A DNA stretch of 12,868 bases from Flavobacteriaceae bacterium. Lineage in GTDB: Bacteria; Bacteroidota; Bacteroidia; Flavobacteriales; Flavobacteriaceae. The position numbers and the translations under genes were made by a program. This document shows positions 6,198 to 12,838 of the stretch, in pieces. The notes beneath the pieces were generated by a model. It did no database searches, was not told where the DNA came from, and saw nothing but the letters and a program-made list of their open reading frames with translations. The DNA lies in NCBI GenBank assembly GCA_029253805.1, contig JAQWYU010000071.1:1-12868 (forward strand), in the 5' to 3' direction. Position 1 is the stretch's first letter; each line of letters starts with the position of its first letter.

Positions 6198-7535
6198 ATG
6201 AAGTTCAATAGGTCAATTTTAAACCCAAAAATTACTGCTTTAGTTATTGGGATTTTAAGTATTGTCCTATACTTTTTATGGGGCTATGAATTAGCGCGTT
6301 TTGAACACAAAAAACTACTACTAATATATTCATTACTTTTTGCTGGATATTATTTTGTTTTAAAGCACAGTAATACAGACGATAATTGGCTAAATGCTTT
6401 TGCTGTTTTATTTCGTTTAATCTTTTTATTCTCACTCCCTACTCTATCTCAGGACTTTTATAGGTTTATATGGGATGGGCGGCTTATTTTAGAAGGATTA
6501 AACCCCTATTTATATACCCCAAATGAGTTGATTGTATCATCTCCTGAGTTGTTTTCTGAAATGAACACACTTCATAATGGTATGGGTAGGCTAAGTGCAA
6601 AATATTTTTCAAACTATCCCCCAATACATCAAATACCCTTTATCCTGGCTTCTCTTATTTTTAAAAAAAGTATTTTTGGATCTGTTGTAGTGATACGTAT
6701 TATTTTAATCATAGCTGATTTAGGAATTCTTATTTATACAAAAAAACTACTTAAGAAACTTAAGCTACCGACACGTTCTGTCTACTGGTTTATTTTAAAT
6801 CCGTTGGTAATTATCGAACTAACTGGGAACCTTCACTTTGAAGGGCTTATGCTGTGCTTTTTTATCATGGCCCTGTATTTTATTCACTCCAAAAAATGGC
6901 ATATGGCTTCAATTGCAATGGCTTCGTCTATTGCTGTTAAGCTGATCCCTGTTTTAAGCCTTCCTCTTGTTGTAAATAAATTAGGATGGAAGAAAAGCAT
7001 TGTATTTTATTTCACTACTGGATGTGTTATCGTAATCCTATTTCTTCCTTTTTTTAGCTTAGATTTCCTTGAAAACTATAGCGCTACAATTGGGCTCTGG
7101 TTTTCTAATTTTGAGTTCAATGCGAGCATTTATTACCTTTTTAAATGGGCCTTAACTAAAGTAGAGGGTATAAAACTTATAAATAGCATGGGTGCTGTTG
7201 TTGCATTTGTTCTTACGATTCAAGCGAGCTATCAACTGCTTCATAAAAAAAAGAAAACCGAAGATCTTTTATATATGATTTTTTGGATCTTATGCAGCTA
7301 TTATTTTCTTTCAACGACTGTACATCCTTGGTACATTACTAGCTTATTAATGCTCTCAATATTTACAAAATTTAAGTTTGTAATATTATGGAGTTATACA
7401 CTGATCTTTAGCTACTTTGCTTATGGTGAGTTTGACGTTAAAGAGTCCAGCTTGTGGTTGAGTGTTGAGTATATTCCAGTTGTTTTAATGTTACTATGGG
7501 AGCTTTATTTTAGAAAAAAATTAAAGCATCATTAA
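6198..7535 (+). CDS. GT-C membrane glycosyltransferase, mannosyltransferase-like
   Basis: A polytopic 445-aa protein with roughly ten or more hydrophobic segments. The first large extracytoplasmic loop carries LSQDFYRFIWDGRL (residues 83-96) followed by GLNPYLY, the acidic motif typical of GT-C enzymes that use polyprenyl-phosphate sugars (PIG-M, MptB and GT87-like families); D86 and D93 are candidate catalytic residues. Other landmarks are YPP (140-142), NPLVIIELTGNLHFEG (201-216) and TTVHPWYIT (373-381). A lipid-linked donor made by the GT2 at 4000-4692 would suit it, and it starts 15 bp after the cellulose-synthase-like gene. Its 3' end overlaps the convergent pseudouridine synthase gene by 15 bp. 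Mannose as the sugar is a guess from family resemblance. Confidence 0.85.
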   Translation: MKFNRSILNPKITALVIGILSIVLYFLWGYELARFEHKKLLLIYSLLFAGYYFVLKHSNTDDNWLNAFAVLFRLIFLFSLPTLSQDFYRFIWDGRLILEGLNPYLYTPNELIVSSPELFSEMNTLHNGMGRLSAKYFSNYPPIHQIPFILASLIFKKSIFGSVVVIRIILIIADLGILIYTKKLLKKLKLPTRSVYWFILNPLVIIELTGNLHFEGLMLCFFIMALYFIHSKKWHMASIAMASSIAVKLIPVLSLPLVVNKLGWKKSIVFYFTTGCVIVILFLPFFSLDFLENYSATIGLWFSNFEFNASIYYLFKWALTKVEGIKLINSMGAVVAFVLTIQASYQLLHKKKKTEDLLYMIFWILCSYYFLSTTVHPWYITSLLMLSIFTKFKFVILWSYTLIFSYFAYGEFDVKESSLWLSVEYIPVVLMLLWELYFRKKLKHH

Positions 7536-7565
7536 ATTGTTAACTTCTTGATCTGAAAGATGCTT
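7514..7565 (-). terminator. Weak candidate terminator at the convergent gene ends
   Basis: On the minus strand AAGCATC and GATGCTT form a 7-bp stem around a 28-nt loop, followed by TAA and a run of seven T (7514-7520). The loop is long for an intrinsic terminator, and the structure lies inside the 3' ends of both converging genes. It could end the pseudouridine synthase transcript. Confidence 0.28.
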
Positions 7566-8360
7566 CCAGTGCCCTCTTGGAAGGTCCTTCTTTGAAAGTG
7601 GCCCAATAGTTACACAATCCATTTGAACAATTTCATAGTTAAAATTATCAAAAATTTTACGAAAGATTGTATTACCAGTGTTTTTGATTTGAAGTCCAAT
7701 TTCATTCTTGGGCGCTCCGTCTATAAAACTAATAGCTTCTACCGAAACTAATTTACCTTTATACTTAAAACCTTCTTGAATACTTTTTAAATGTTCAAAT
7801 TTAAGTGGTTTATCTAATTCCATGTGAAATAAACGAACAACTCCGTTTTTAGAATTAGTAAATTTAGCATGCATTTGCTCGTCGTTAGTGAACAGAATGA
7901 GTCCCAAAGAGTTTCTTCCTAAACGCCCAATGGGTCTAATCTTAGCAGTAGTTGAGTTGGCTACTAAATCCATAACTGTACGCCCTTTACCTTCACTTGT
8001 TGTGGTAGCAAACCCTTTTGGCTTATTAAGCAAAACATAGGCTTTTTTCTCCGGGTTGATTCGAGCGCCATCAAAACGAACCTCATCATCTAAATTGACT
8101 TTATAACCCATCTCGGTTACCACTTTACCATTCACCATAACACTTCCAATACTTATGTGCATATCGGCTTCGCGACGGGAACACATTCCAGAGTTGGCAA
8201 TGTATTTATTCAAACGGATCTCATCTGGATTTGAAAAGGCTTGCAACATAGTTTTAGAGGGCGTAGATTTTTTCTTTGAATACGAGTTATCTGGGACGTT
8301 TAACTTTAAAGTCTTAGATTTTCCAAAACGTCTATTTGAATGGTGATTCGCTTTTGCCAT
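7521..8360 (-). CDS. RsuA/RluB-family pseudouridine synthase homologue, probably catalytically inactive
   Basis: A 279-aa protein with a basic N-terminal tail (1-48), an S4 RNA-binding domain (about 49-105; RLNKYIANSGMCSRREAD) and an RsuA/RluB/RluE/RluF-type synthase domain (about 106-250; LLNKPKGFATT). Active members read GRLD in motif II, the Asp being the nucleophile; here it is GRLG with G148 (codon GGA). The conserved active-site Tyr of the KxYxV strand is F178 in RLFHMELDK. The Arg-rich RIVRRIFE region is changed to TIFRKIFD. The frame and length are intact, with the expected C-terminal PRGHWKHLSDQEVNNL, so it is a maintained protein rather than a decaying gene. It may bind rRNA without modifying it, for example in ribosome assembly. 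The start ATG sits 14 bp after a TAnnTTTG element. The family is certain; inactivity is inferred. Confidence 0.88.
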   Translation of the reverse strand: MAKANHHSNRRFGKSKTLKLNVPDNSYSKKKSTPSKTMLQAFSNPDEIRLNKYIANSGMCSRREADMHISIGSVMVNGKVVTEMGYKVNLDDEVRFDGARINPEKKAYVLLNKPKGFATTTSEGKGRTVMDLVANSTTAKIRPIGRLGRNSLGLILFTNDEQMHAKFTNSKNGVVRLFHMELDKPLKFEHLKSIQEGFKYKGKLVSVEAISFIDGAPKNEIGLQIKNTGNTIFRKIFDNFNYEIVQMDCVTIGPLSKKDLPRGHWKHLSDQEVNNLMML

Positions 8361-8373
8361 GACTAATTTATTG

Positions 8374-8381
8374 CAAATGTA
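8374..8381 (-). promoter_or_regulatory. Candidate -7 promoter element for the pseudouridine synthase homologue
   Basis: On the minus strand TACATTTG matches the Bacteroidota -7 consensus TAnnTTTG exactly. It lies in the 54-bp gap after the prenyltransferase gene and 13 bases before the start codon, implying a very short leader. A TTTG -33 element at the usual distance is not evident. Confidence 0.42.
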
Positions 8382-8414
8382 ACGTATTCAAAAGCAATGC
8401 ATATTGTTTTCTAT

Positions 8415-9320
8415 TTATAATATTTTTGATAAAATAAGACCCGGGTTCAATAAAACGATGCTAAAAACTCCTAATAAGACTAGTAACTTTAATATTATTT
8501 GAATACGTGAATATTGTTGACGGCTTTGGGCTTTCTGCAACAGCAACAATACAGTAAAAAGCAAACTAATACTAGCATAAAAAAAATAATCCATCCGTTC
8601 TAAAACATAGAATTTTAATAGGAATACTGTGACAGAAACATTGCATACAATCAGAACTAAAATCATTAATTTTGAATACTTTTCTCCGAATATGACAGGG
8701 ATTGTTTTATAATTTTGTAATAAATCACCCTTTAAGTTCTGCAAATCTTTGACTAATTCTCGCATAGACAAAATAAGAAAGAGGTAAAAGCCAAATACAA
8801 ATATTAGACTACTGAAATTTTTATAATATAAGAAAATAGCGAAAAATGGGGTAATCGTTAAGATCGCCGATGTTAAATTCCCTATCAACGGTCTCTTCTT
8901 TATTTTATGAGAATAAAACCAAATTCCAAAAATATAAACCGAAAAGAACATTACAGCGCGAAATGACACGTAACTAGCAGCAATTATGACCAGAATATTT
9001 AATACAAAATAGAGCATCAACTTAGTGTTTTGACTCACGATTTGCTCTATTGTAACTTGTTGCGGCCTATTAATACTATCTTTTTCACTATCATAAAAAT
9101 TATTTATGATATAGCCAGATGCAATGGATACTACAGACGCTATTATTAATGCAAAAAGAGAGCGATCTAATAAAACTCCTGAAAAGGATTGTTTGGGTGC
9201 CATTATAAAAATAGCTGTGAGATACTGCGCTACGACTATCATGCCAAGGTTAAAGCCCCTTACAACGACAAACATACTAAAAAGTTTTAGTATGAGTTGT
9301 TTTTGAACTTTCGTAAACAT
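8415..9320 (-). CDS. UbiA-family prenyltransferase (geranylgeranylglycerol-phosphate geranylgeranyltransferase-like)
   Basis: An integral-membrane prenyltransferase of 301 aa with about eight or nine hydrophobic helices, which transfers a prenyl chain from a prenyl diphosphate to an acceptor. The first Asp-rich motif is NNFYDSEKDSINRP (residues 73-86), matching NDxxDxxxDxxNxP with Asn in place of the first Asp. The second is RELVKDLQNLKGDLLQNYKT (187-206), with D192 and D199. Flavobacterial proteins of this type are commonly annotated as geranylgeranylglycerol-phosphate geranylgeranyltransferases, but heme O, quinone or chlorophyll-type acceptors cannot be excluded from sequence. It starts 9 bp after mevalonate kinase, so the pathway making the prenyl donor is probably co-transcribed. 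Codons 10-17 contain a perfect 10-bp inverted repeat. Confidence 0.85.
   Translation of the reverse strand: MFTKVQKQLILKLFSMFVVVRGFNLGMIVVAQYLTAIFIMAPKQSFSGVLLDRSLFALIIASVVSIASGYIINNFYDSEKDSINRPQQVTIEQIVSQNTKLMLYFVLNILVIIAASYVSFRAVMFFSVYIFGIWFYSHKIKKRPLIGNLTSAILTITPFFAIFLYYKNFSSLIFVFGFYLFLILSMRELVKDLQNLKGDLLQNYKTIPVIFGEKYSKLMILVLIVCNVSVTVFLLKFYVLERMDYFFYASISLLFTVLLLLQKAQSRQQYSRIQIILKLLVLLGVFSIVLLNPGLILSKIL
9273..9294. repeat. Perfect 10-bp inverted repeat inside the 5' end of the UbiA gene
   Basis: CATACTAAAA and TTTTAGTATG are exact reverse complements separated by AG, making a near-continuous 22-bp palindrome. It begins about 27 bases inside the coding region. As DNA it resembles an operator; as RNA it would need to open some stem pairs to form a loop. 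No T-run follows, so it is not an intrinsic terminator. Confidence 0.7.
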
Positions 9321-9329
9321 AATAGCAGT

Positions 9330-10259
9330 TTAGAAATTATAAACGACTTCAAGCTTATAATCTGCTAGGGATTTTTGTGCCGCTTTAAGATCTTTTGTAA
9401 ACCCTAAAATATAACCACCACCACCAGAACCACAAAGCTTGAGATAATAGTCGTTTGTATCAATACCTTTTTTCCATATTGAATGAAATTTCATTGGTAT
9501 CATGGGTTTAAAATGACTTAAAACTACCTTAGAAAGTTGTTTTGTGTTTGAGAATAATGATTTCATATCTCCTTTCAAAAAATCCTCAATACACGCATCA
9601 GTATGTTTAATAAATTGATTTTTAAGCATAGAACGAAACCCTTCTTGCTTCATCTTTTCCATGAAAATACCCACCATAGGAGCCGTTTCTCCAATAATTC
9701 CACTATCTAACAAAAACACAGCTCCTTTGCCATTAGTGTTTTGAGAGGGAATCCCTGTCGCTTCTATATTATCTTGTGAGTTTATAAGGATCGGAATACT
9801 AAGATAACTATTTAATGGATCTAATCCAGACGACTTACCGTGAAAGAAAGATTCCATTTCAGAAAAAATAGCTTTGAGCTTAAGTAACTTTTCACGTGTT
9901 AAATTTTCTAGTACAGTTATTTTATCGTTAGCATATTTATCATAAAGTGCAGCTACTAGTGCTCCACTGCTTCCTACTCCATAACCTTGCGGTATAGAAG
10001 AGTCAAAATACATGCCTCCGTTGACGTCCTTATTTAATTGATTTAAGTTAAAGGTTACTAGTGACGGGTCTAGCGTCTCCAAATATTGAATGAATTTCTT
10101 TAGGTTTAAATTAGATTGTATAGCAGATTGGACTGGATCTTGATCAGTTTTTAAAGCACCCTTATAAAAACTATATGGAATTGAAAGTCCCTTAGAGTCT
10201 TTTATAATTCCATACTCTCCGAAGAGTAAAATTTTAGAATAAAAAAGAGGTCCTTTCAT
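9330..10259 (-). CDS. Mevalonate kinase (GHMP kinase family)
   Basis: A cytosolic 309-aa GHMP kinase that would phosphorylate mevalonate with ATP in the mevalonate pathway. Motif 1 is SKILLFGEYGII (residues 8-19), motif 2 the ATP loop IPQGYGVGSSGAL (89-101), and motif 3 KLCGSGGGGYILGF (274-287). The stretch EMESFFHGKSSGLDPLNSY (134-152) holds the glutamate and the aspartate (D147) expected near the substrate, as in mevalonate kinases. GEYGIIKD replaces the more common GEHAVVYG, which is normal for flavobacterial versions. Neighbours are diphosphomevalonate decarboxylase upstream and a UbiA prenyltransferase 9 bp downstream. Phosphomevalonate kinase, a related GHMP enzyme, is the main alternative; the HGKSSGLDP segment and the context favour mevalonate kinase. 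A TAnnTTTG element lies 41 bp before the start. Confidence 0.85.
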   Translation of the reverse strand: MKGPLFYSKILLFGEYGIIKDSKGLSIPYSFYKGALKTDQDPVQSAIQSNLNLKKFIQYLETLDPSLVTFNLNQLNKDVNGGMYFDSSIPQGYGVGSSGALVAALYDKYANDKITVLENLTREKLLKLKAIFSEMESFFHGKSSGLDPLNSYLSIPILINSQDNIEATGIPSQNTNGKGAVFLLDSGIIGETAPMVGIFMEKMKQEGFRSMLKNQFIKHTDACIEDFLKGDMKSLFSNTKQLSKVVLSHFKPMIPMKFHSIWKKGIDTNDYYLKLCGSGGGGYILGFTKDLKAAQKSLADYKLEVVYNF

Positions 10260-10293
10260 TTTTGTAAATTAATCTTGGTGTATATGTTATAAA

Positions 10294-10308
10294 TCTTTAT
10301 CAAAGATA
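10294..10308 (-). promoter_or_regulatory. Candidate -7 promoter element with inverted repeat before mevalonate kinase
   Basis: On the minus strand TATCTTTG (10308-10301) is a perfect TAnnTTTG match, placed right after the stop of the decarboxylase gene. It overlaps a small inverted repeat, ATCTTT-GAT-AAAGAT (10307-10293), which could be an operator. No -33 TTTG is visible. The leader to the ATG at 10259 would be about 35 nt. Confidence 0.4.
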
Positions 10309-10310
10309 CA

Positions 10311-11393
10311 TTAAATTTTTATTGATTTTGCCCCATCTCCTAAAGTGTCTTCAATAAACTGCTCATTTTGACAATGCATTACCAAGCTTGATTTAATAAA
10401 TTGCCGTATTTCACTTGATTCATTTTTAGGAAACAAAACATGAACATTAGCTCCTGCGTCTAAAGTAAAACAAATATGAAGTCCTGTTTTTTTTCTAAAT
10501 TTCCATATTTTATTAATAATTTCTAAGGTGTTAGGTTTCATCAAAATAAAGTAGGGATCACTACTCATCATCATCGCATGAAGGGTAAGAGCCTCTCGCT
10601 CAACTATGCTAATAAATGCGGATAAATCACCTGTTTTAAAAACTTCAATAAGCGTATCTATGTTAGTATGCGCTTGTGCAAAACGTTGCTGAGCAAATGG
10701 ATGTCCGTACATTAAATCATGACCAACTGTACTACTAACTTCCTTTTCACCTTTATCTACTAAAAGAATCGTATCGCAAAAGTTATTAAAGCTTGAGTGA
10801 ATCTCATAAGGGTACTTTATTCCTACTAAATCAGAGCTACCAATAATATTAGAATGTAATCCCCATACAATTAGATTTCCTTGAACGCTTCTGCAGGCAC
10901 TTCCAGACCCTAGTCTTGCTAAAAAAGAAGCTTTTTTATTAAAAGAAGTTTTTGTCCTTTCTGGGTTTAAGTATTGTTCTAACTGGACTAAGCACAATGC
11001 TAATGCACTCATACCTGAAGCTGAAGAAGCGATGCCAGAACTATGCGGAAATGTATTTGAAGTTTCGATTTTAAAATGATACCAAGTTAGAAAAGGTAAA
11101 TACAATTCAATTCTTTCAAAAAACTGTTTTATTTTGGGTTTGAACTCATTTTGAACAACACCATCTAAGAACACGTCAAAAGAAAAACCTTTAGTCGTCT
11201 TTTTTGAAAACTTGAGCGTTGTCAGTGTTTTGCAATTGTTAAGTGTAAAACTAATTGAGGGATTGGCAGGTATTTGGTAGTCCTTTTTTCCCCAATATTT
11301 CACCAAAGCAATATTACTTGGAGAACTGTAAGCTACGGAGCCACTTTCTAAAAAAGATTTATAAGGCTTTGGAATGAATTCAGAAACAATCAT
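10311..11393 (-). CDS. mvaD: Diphosphomevalonate decarboxylase
   Basis: ATP-dependent decarboxylation of mevalonate diphosphate to isopentenyl diphosphate, the last mevalonate-pathway step before isomerisation. At 360 aa it is somewhat longer than typical bacterial enzymes. The signature SSPSNIALVKYWGKKD (residues 23-38) is followed by IPANPSISFTLN (41-52), the ATP loop PHSSGIASSASGMSALAL (116-133), SGSACRSVQG (163-172, with the catalytic R168), MMMSSDPYF (274-282) and FTLDAGANVHVLFP (309-322, with the catalytic D312). All key residues are present, so it should be active. The gene is followed after 51 bp by mevalonate kinase; the gap from the flavoprotein gene upstream is 47 bp and holds a TAnnTTTG element, so transcription may start here. 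Confidence 0.95.
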   Translation of the reverse strand: MIVSEFIPKPYKSFLESGSVAYSSPSNIALVKYWGKKDYQIPANPSISFTLNNCKTLTTLKFSKKTTKGFSFDVFLDGVVQNEFKPKIKQFFERIELYLPFLTWYHFKIETSNTFPHSSGIASSASGMSALALCLVQLEQYLNPERTKTSFNKKASFLARLGSGSACRSVQGNLIVWGLHSNIIGSSDLVGIKYPYEIHSSFNNFCDTILLVDKGEKEVSSTVGHDLMYGHPFAQQRFAQAHTNIDTLIEVFKTGDLSAFISIVEREALTLHAMMMSSDPYFILMKPNTLEIINKIWKFRKKTGLHICFTLDAGANVHVLFPKNESSEIRQFIKSSLVMHCQNEQFIEDTLGDGAKSIKI

Positions 11394-11410
11394 AAAATTG
11401 GTATGAAAAA

Positions 11411-11418
11411 CAAAGATA
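11411..11418 (-). promoter_or_regulatory. Candidate -7 promoter element for the mevalonate-pathway genes
   Basis: On the minus strand TATCTTTG matches TAnnTTTG exactly and lies 17 bases before the mvaD ATG, in the short gap after the flavoprotein gene. The same octamer occurs before mevalonate kinase. No clear -33 TTTG element was found. Confidence 0.42.
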
Positions 11419-11440
11419 CTAACTTCACTTTATTTATTTG

Positions 11441-12652
11441 TTATATTGAAAGTTGTTGTGCAGCAATAAAAGCACTGGTCCACGCATTTTGAAAGTTGAA
11501 GCCTCCAGTAACGGCGTCTATATTAAGAACTTCACCTGCAAAAAACAAATTCTTATAGTGCTTACTCTCAAAATTTTTGAAATTTACTCCTTTAAGTTGA
11601 ATTCCGCCCGCAGTTACAAACTCTTCTTTAAATGTACTTTTTCCGTCAACATTAAAAACCGCTTGTGTTAATTGATATGCAAGCGCTTTAATTTTAGCTT
11701 TGTTCACATCAGCCCAGCGATGATCCGCTTGAATTCCCGAAGCTAAAACCAACTGTTCCCATAATCTTTTGGGTAAGTTAAATTGAGATGATTTTAAAAT
11801 TATTCTTTTAGGTAGTTGTTTTTTAATTCCTAAAAGGTGTACCACACAGTCCAACAACGTTTGCTTGATAAAATTAACTTGAATTTGAAATTTATAGTTT
11901 GTTTTTGCTAGTTCTATAGCGCCATAAGCGGAAAGTTTAAGAATAGATGGCGCACTCAAGCCCGCATGAGTCACTAGTAGGGGCCCTTCTGATTCCAACT
12001 GACTATCTACAACAGAAACATGGACATCGGTAGCGACTACCCCGGGAATTGTTTTGAGTCGTTGATCTTTGATATTAAAGGTAAATAATGAGGGTACTGG
12101 AGAAACCACCTCATGCCCAAACGACTCTAATAGTTTCCAAATCTTGGGATTACTTCCACTAGCAATTAAAAGCTTGTTTGAATAAAAAATTCCTTTGGTT
12201 GTATATAATTCCCAACAATCATTTTGATGGTTAATACTTTGAACCGAATGGTTTAGTAAAACTTTTATTCTATGTTTTTTAACCTCATCTAAAAAACAAT
12301 CTATGATTGTTTGAGAAGAATTTGAATCCGGAAATACTCGACCATCCTCTTCAATTTTCAAGTTTACACCCCGCTCCTCAAACCAAGACATTGTATCAAC
12401 TGTCATAAACGTATGAAACGGACCTTGTAGTTCTTTTTCTCCTCTAGGATAATTCAAAACTAAATCTTGTGGACTGAATTCTGCATGGGTTACATTACAA
12501 CGACCACCTCCTGAAATTTTAACCTTAGATAATACGTTAGACCCCCGTTCTAAAATAACAATTTTGAGATTTGGATTTAGGATAGCTGTATTGATTGCTG
12601 CAAAAAATCCTGCTGCACCTCCACCAACAATTAAAACATCAAATTTATTCAC
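11441..12652 (-). CDS. NAD(P)/FAD-dependent oxidoreductase, HI0933/BaiN family
   Basis: A soluble flavoprotein of 403 aa by the start chosen here. The FAD-binding Rossmann motif FDVLIVGGGAAGFFAA is at residues 4-19, the ILERG strand end follows, and the family signature KVKISGGGRCNVT is at 43-55. The C-terminal FAD-contacting block AGEVLNIDAVTGGFNFQNAW is near residue 372. HI0933-like proteins (also called BaiN or RdsA-like) are widespread but mostly without a proven reaction, so no substrate is assigned. The GTG at 12652 is preferred because the FAD motif begins three codons later, as usual. The longer reading from GTG 12679 would begin in the 3' arm of the tRNA terminator hairpin and add nine mostly hydrophobic residues. 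It lies between tRNA-Leu and mvaD, with no functional link to either evident. Confidence 0.9.
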   Translation of the reverse strand: MNKFDVLIVGGGAAGFFAAINTAILNPNLKIVILERGSNVLSKVKISGGGRCNVTHAEFSPQDLVLNYPRGEKELQGPFHTFMTVDTMSWFEERGVNLKIEEDGRVFPDSNSSQTIIDCFLDEVKKHRIKVLLNHSVQSINHQNDCWELYTTKGIFYSNKLLIASGSNPKIWKLLESFGHEVVSPVPSLFTFNIKDQRLKTIPGVVATDVHVSVVDSQLESEGPLLVTHAGLSAPSILKLSAYGAIELAKTNYKFQIQVNFIKQTLLDCVVHLLGIKKQLPKRIILKSSQFNLPKRLWEQLVLASGIQADHRWADVNKAKIKALAYQLTQAVFNVDGKSTFKEEFVTAGGIQLKGVNFKNFESKHYKNLFFAGEVLNIDAVTGGFNFQNAWTSAFIAAQQLSI

Positions 12653-12663
12653 CTGATAAAAGT

Positions 12664-12690
12664 AAAAAAAGCCTCTCACAATGAGAAGCT
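12664..12690 (-). terminator. Intrinsic terminator of tRNA-Leu
   Basis: On the minus strand AGCTTCTCA and TGAGAGGCT pair over 9 bp with one G-U, around the loop TTG, and are followed by seven T. It starts 14 bases after the tRNA 3' end, as expected for a rho-independent terminator. It lies immediately before the flavoprotein start at 12652. Confidence 0.8.
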
Positions 12691-12704
12691 TTGAATTTGT
12701 TTAG

Positions 12705-12786
12705 TGCGGGCGGGGAGACTCGAACTCCCACACCTCGCGGCACTAGATCCTAAGTCTAGCGTGTCTACCAATTCCACCACGCCCGC
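12705..12786 (-). tRNA. tRNA-Leu (anticodon UAG)
   Basis: An 82-nt class II tRNA. The acceptor stem GCGGGCG (12786-12780) pairs with CGCCCGC (12712-12706), with discriminator A at 12705. The D-arm contains AATTGGTAGACAC, the anticodon stem CTAGA/TCTAG encloses the loop CTTAGGA with anticodon TAG, the variable arm is long (GCCGCGAGGTGT region), and the T-arm has GTTCGAGTC. It reads CUA and probably other CUN leucine codons. The bases after the discriminator are CTA, so the CCA end must be added enzymatically. Confidence 0.96.
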
Positions 12787-12808
12787 TAAACATTGTTTTG
12801 ATAGGGCG

Positions 12809-12838
12809 TAAATATAAACAATAGTTTATAAATACAAA
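12809..12838 (-). promoter_or_regulatory. Candidate promoter for tRNA-Leu
   Basis: On the minus strand a TTTG -33 element (12838-12835) is followed after 18 bp by TATATTTA (12816-12809), one mismatch from the Bacteroidota -7 consensus TAnnTTTG. Transcription would start near 12803, about 17 bases before the mature tRNA. The remaining bases to the window end are AT-rich with no recognisable gene. Confidence 0.45.

Noticed and set aside
8155-8346. Plus-strand open frame of 63 codons over the N-terminal tail and S4 domain of the pseudouridine synthase homologue
   Set aside because: Antisense of the conserved S4 domain; no independent evidence.
11453-11671. Plus-strand open frame of 72 codons inside the flavoprotein gene
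   Set aside because: Antisense of the conserved C-terminal FAD block, without recognisable content.
12657-12664. TACTTTTA as a -7 promoter element for the flavoprotein
   Set aside because: One mismatch to TAnnTTTG, and only 4 bases before the chosen start; it is part of the terminator T-tract.
12653-12679. N-terminal extension of the flavoprotein from GTG 12679
   Set aside because: It begins in a terminator hairpin, reads through the T-tract and precedes the FAD motif by more than is normal for the family.
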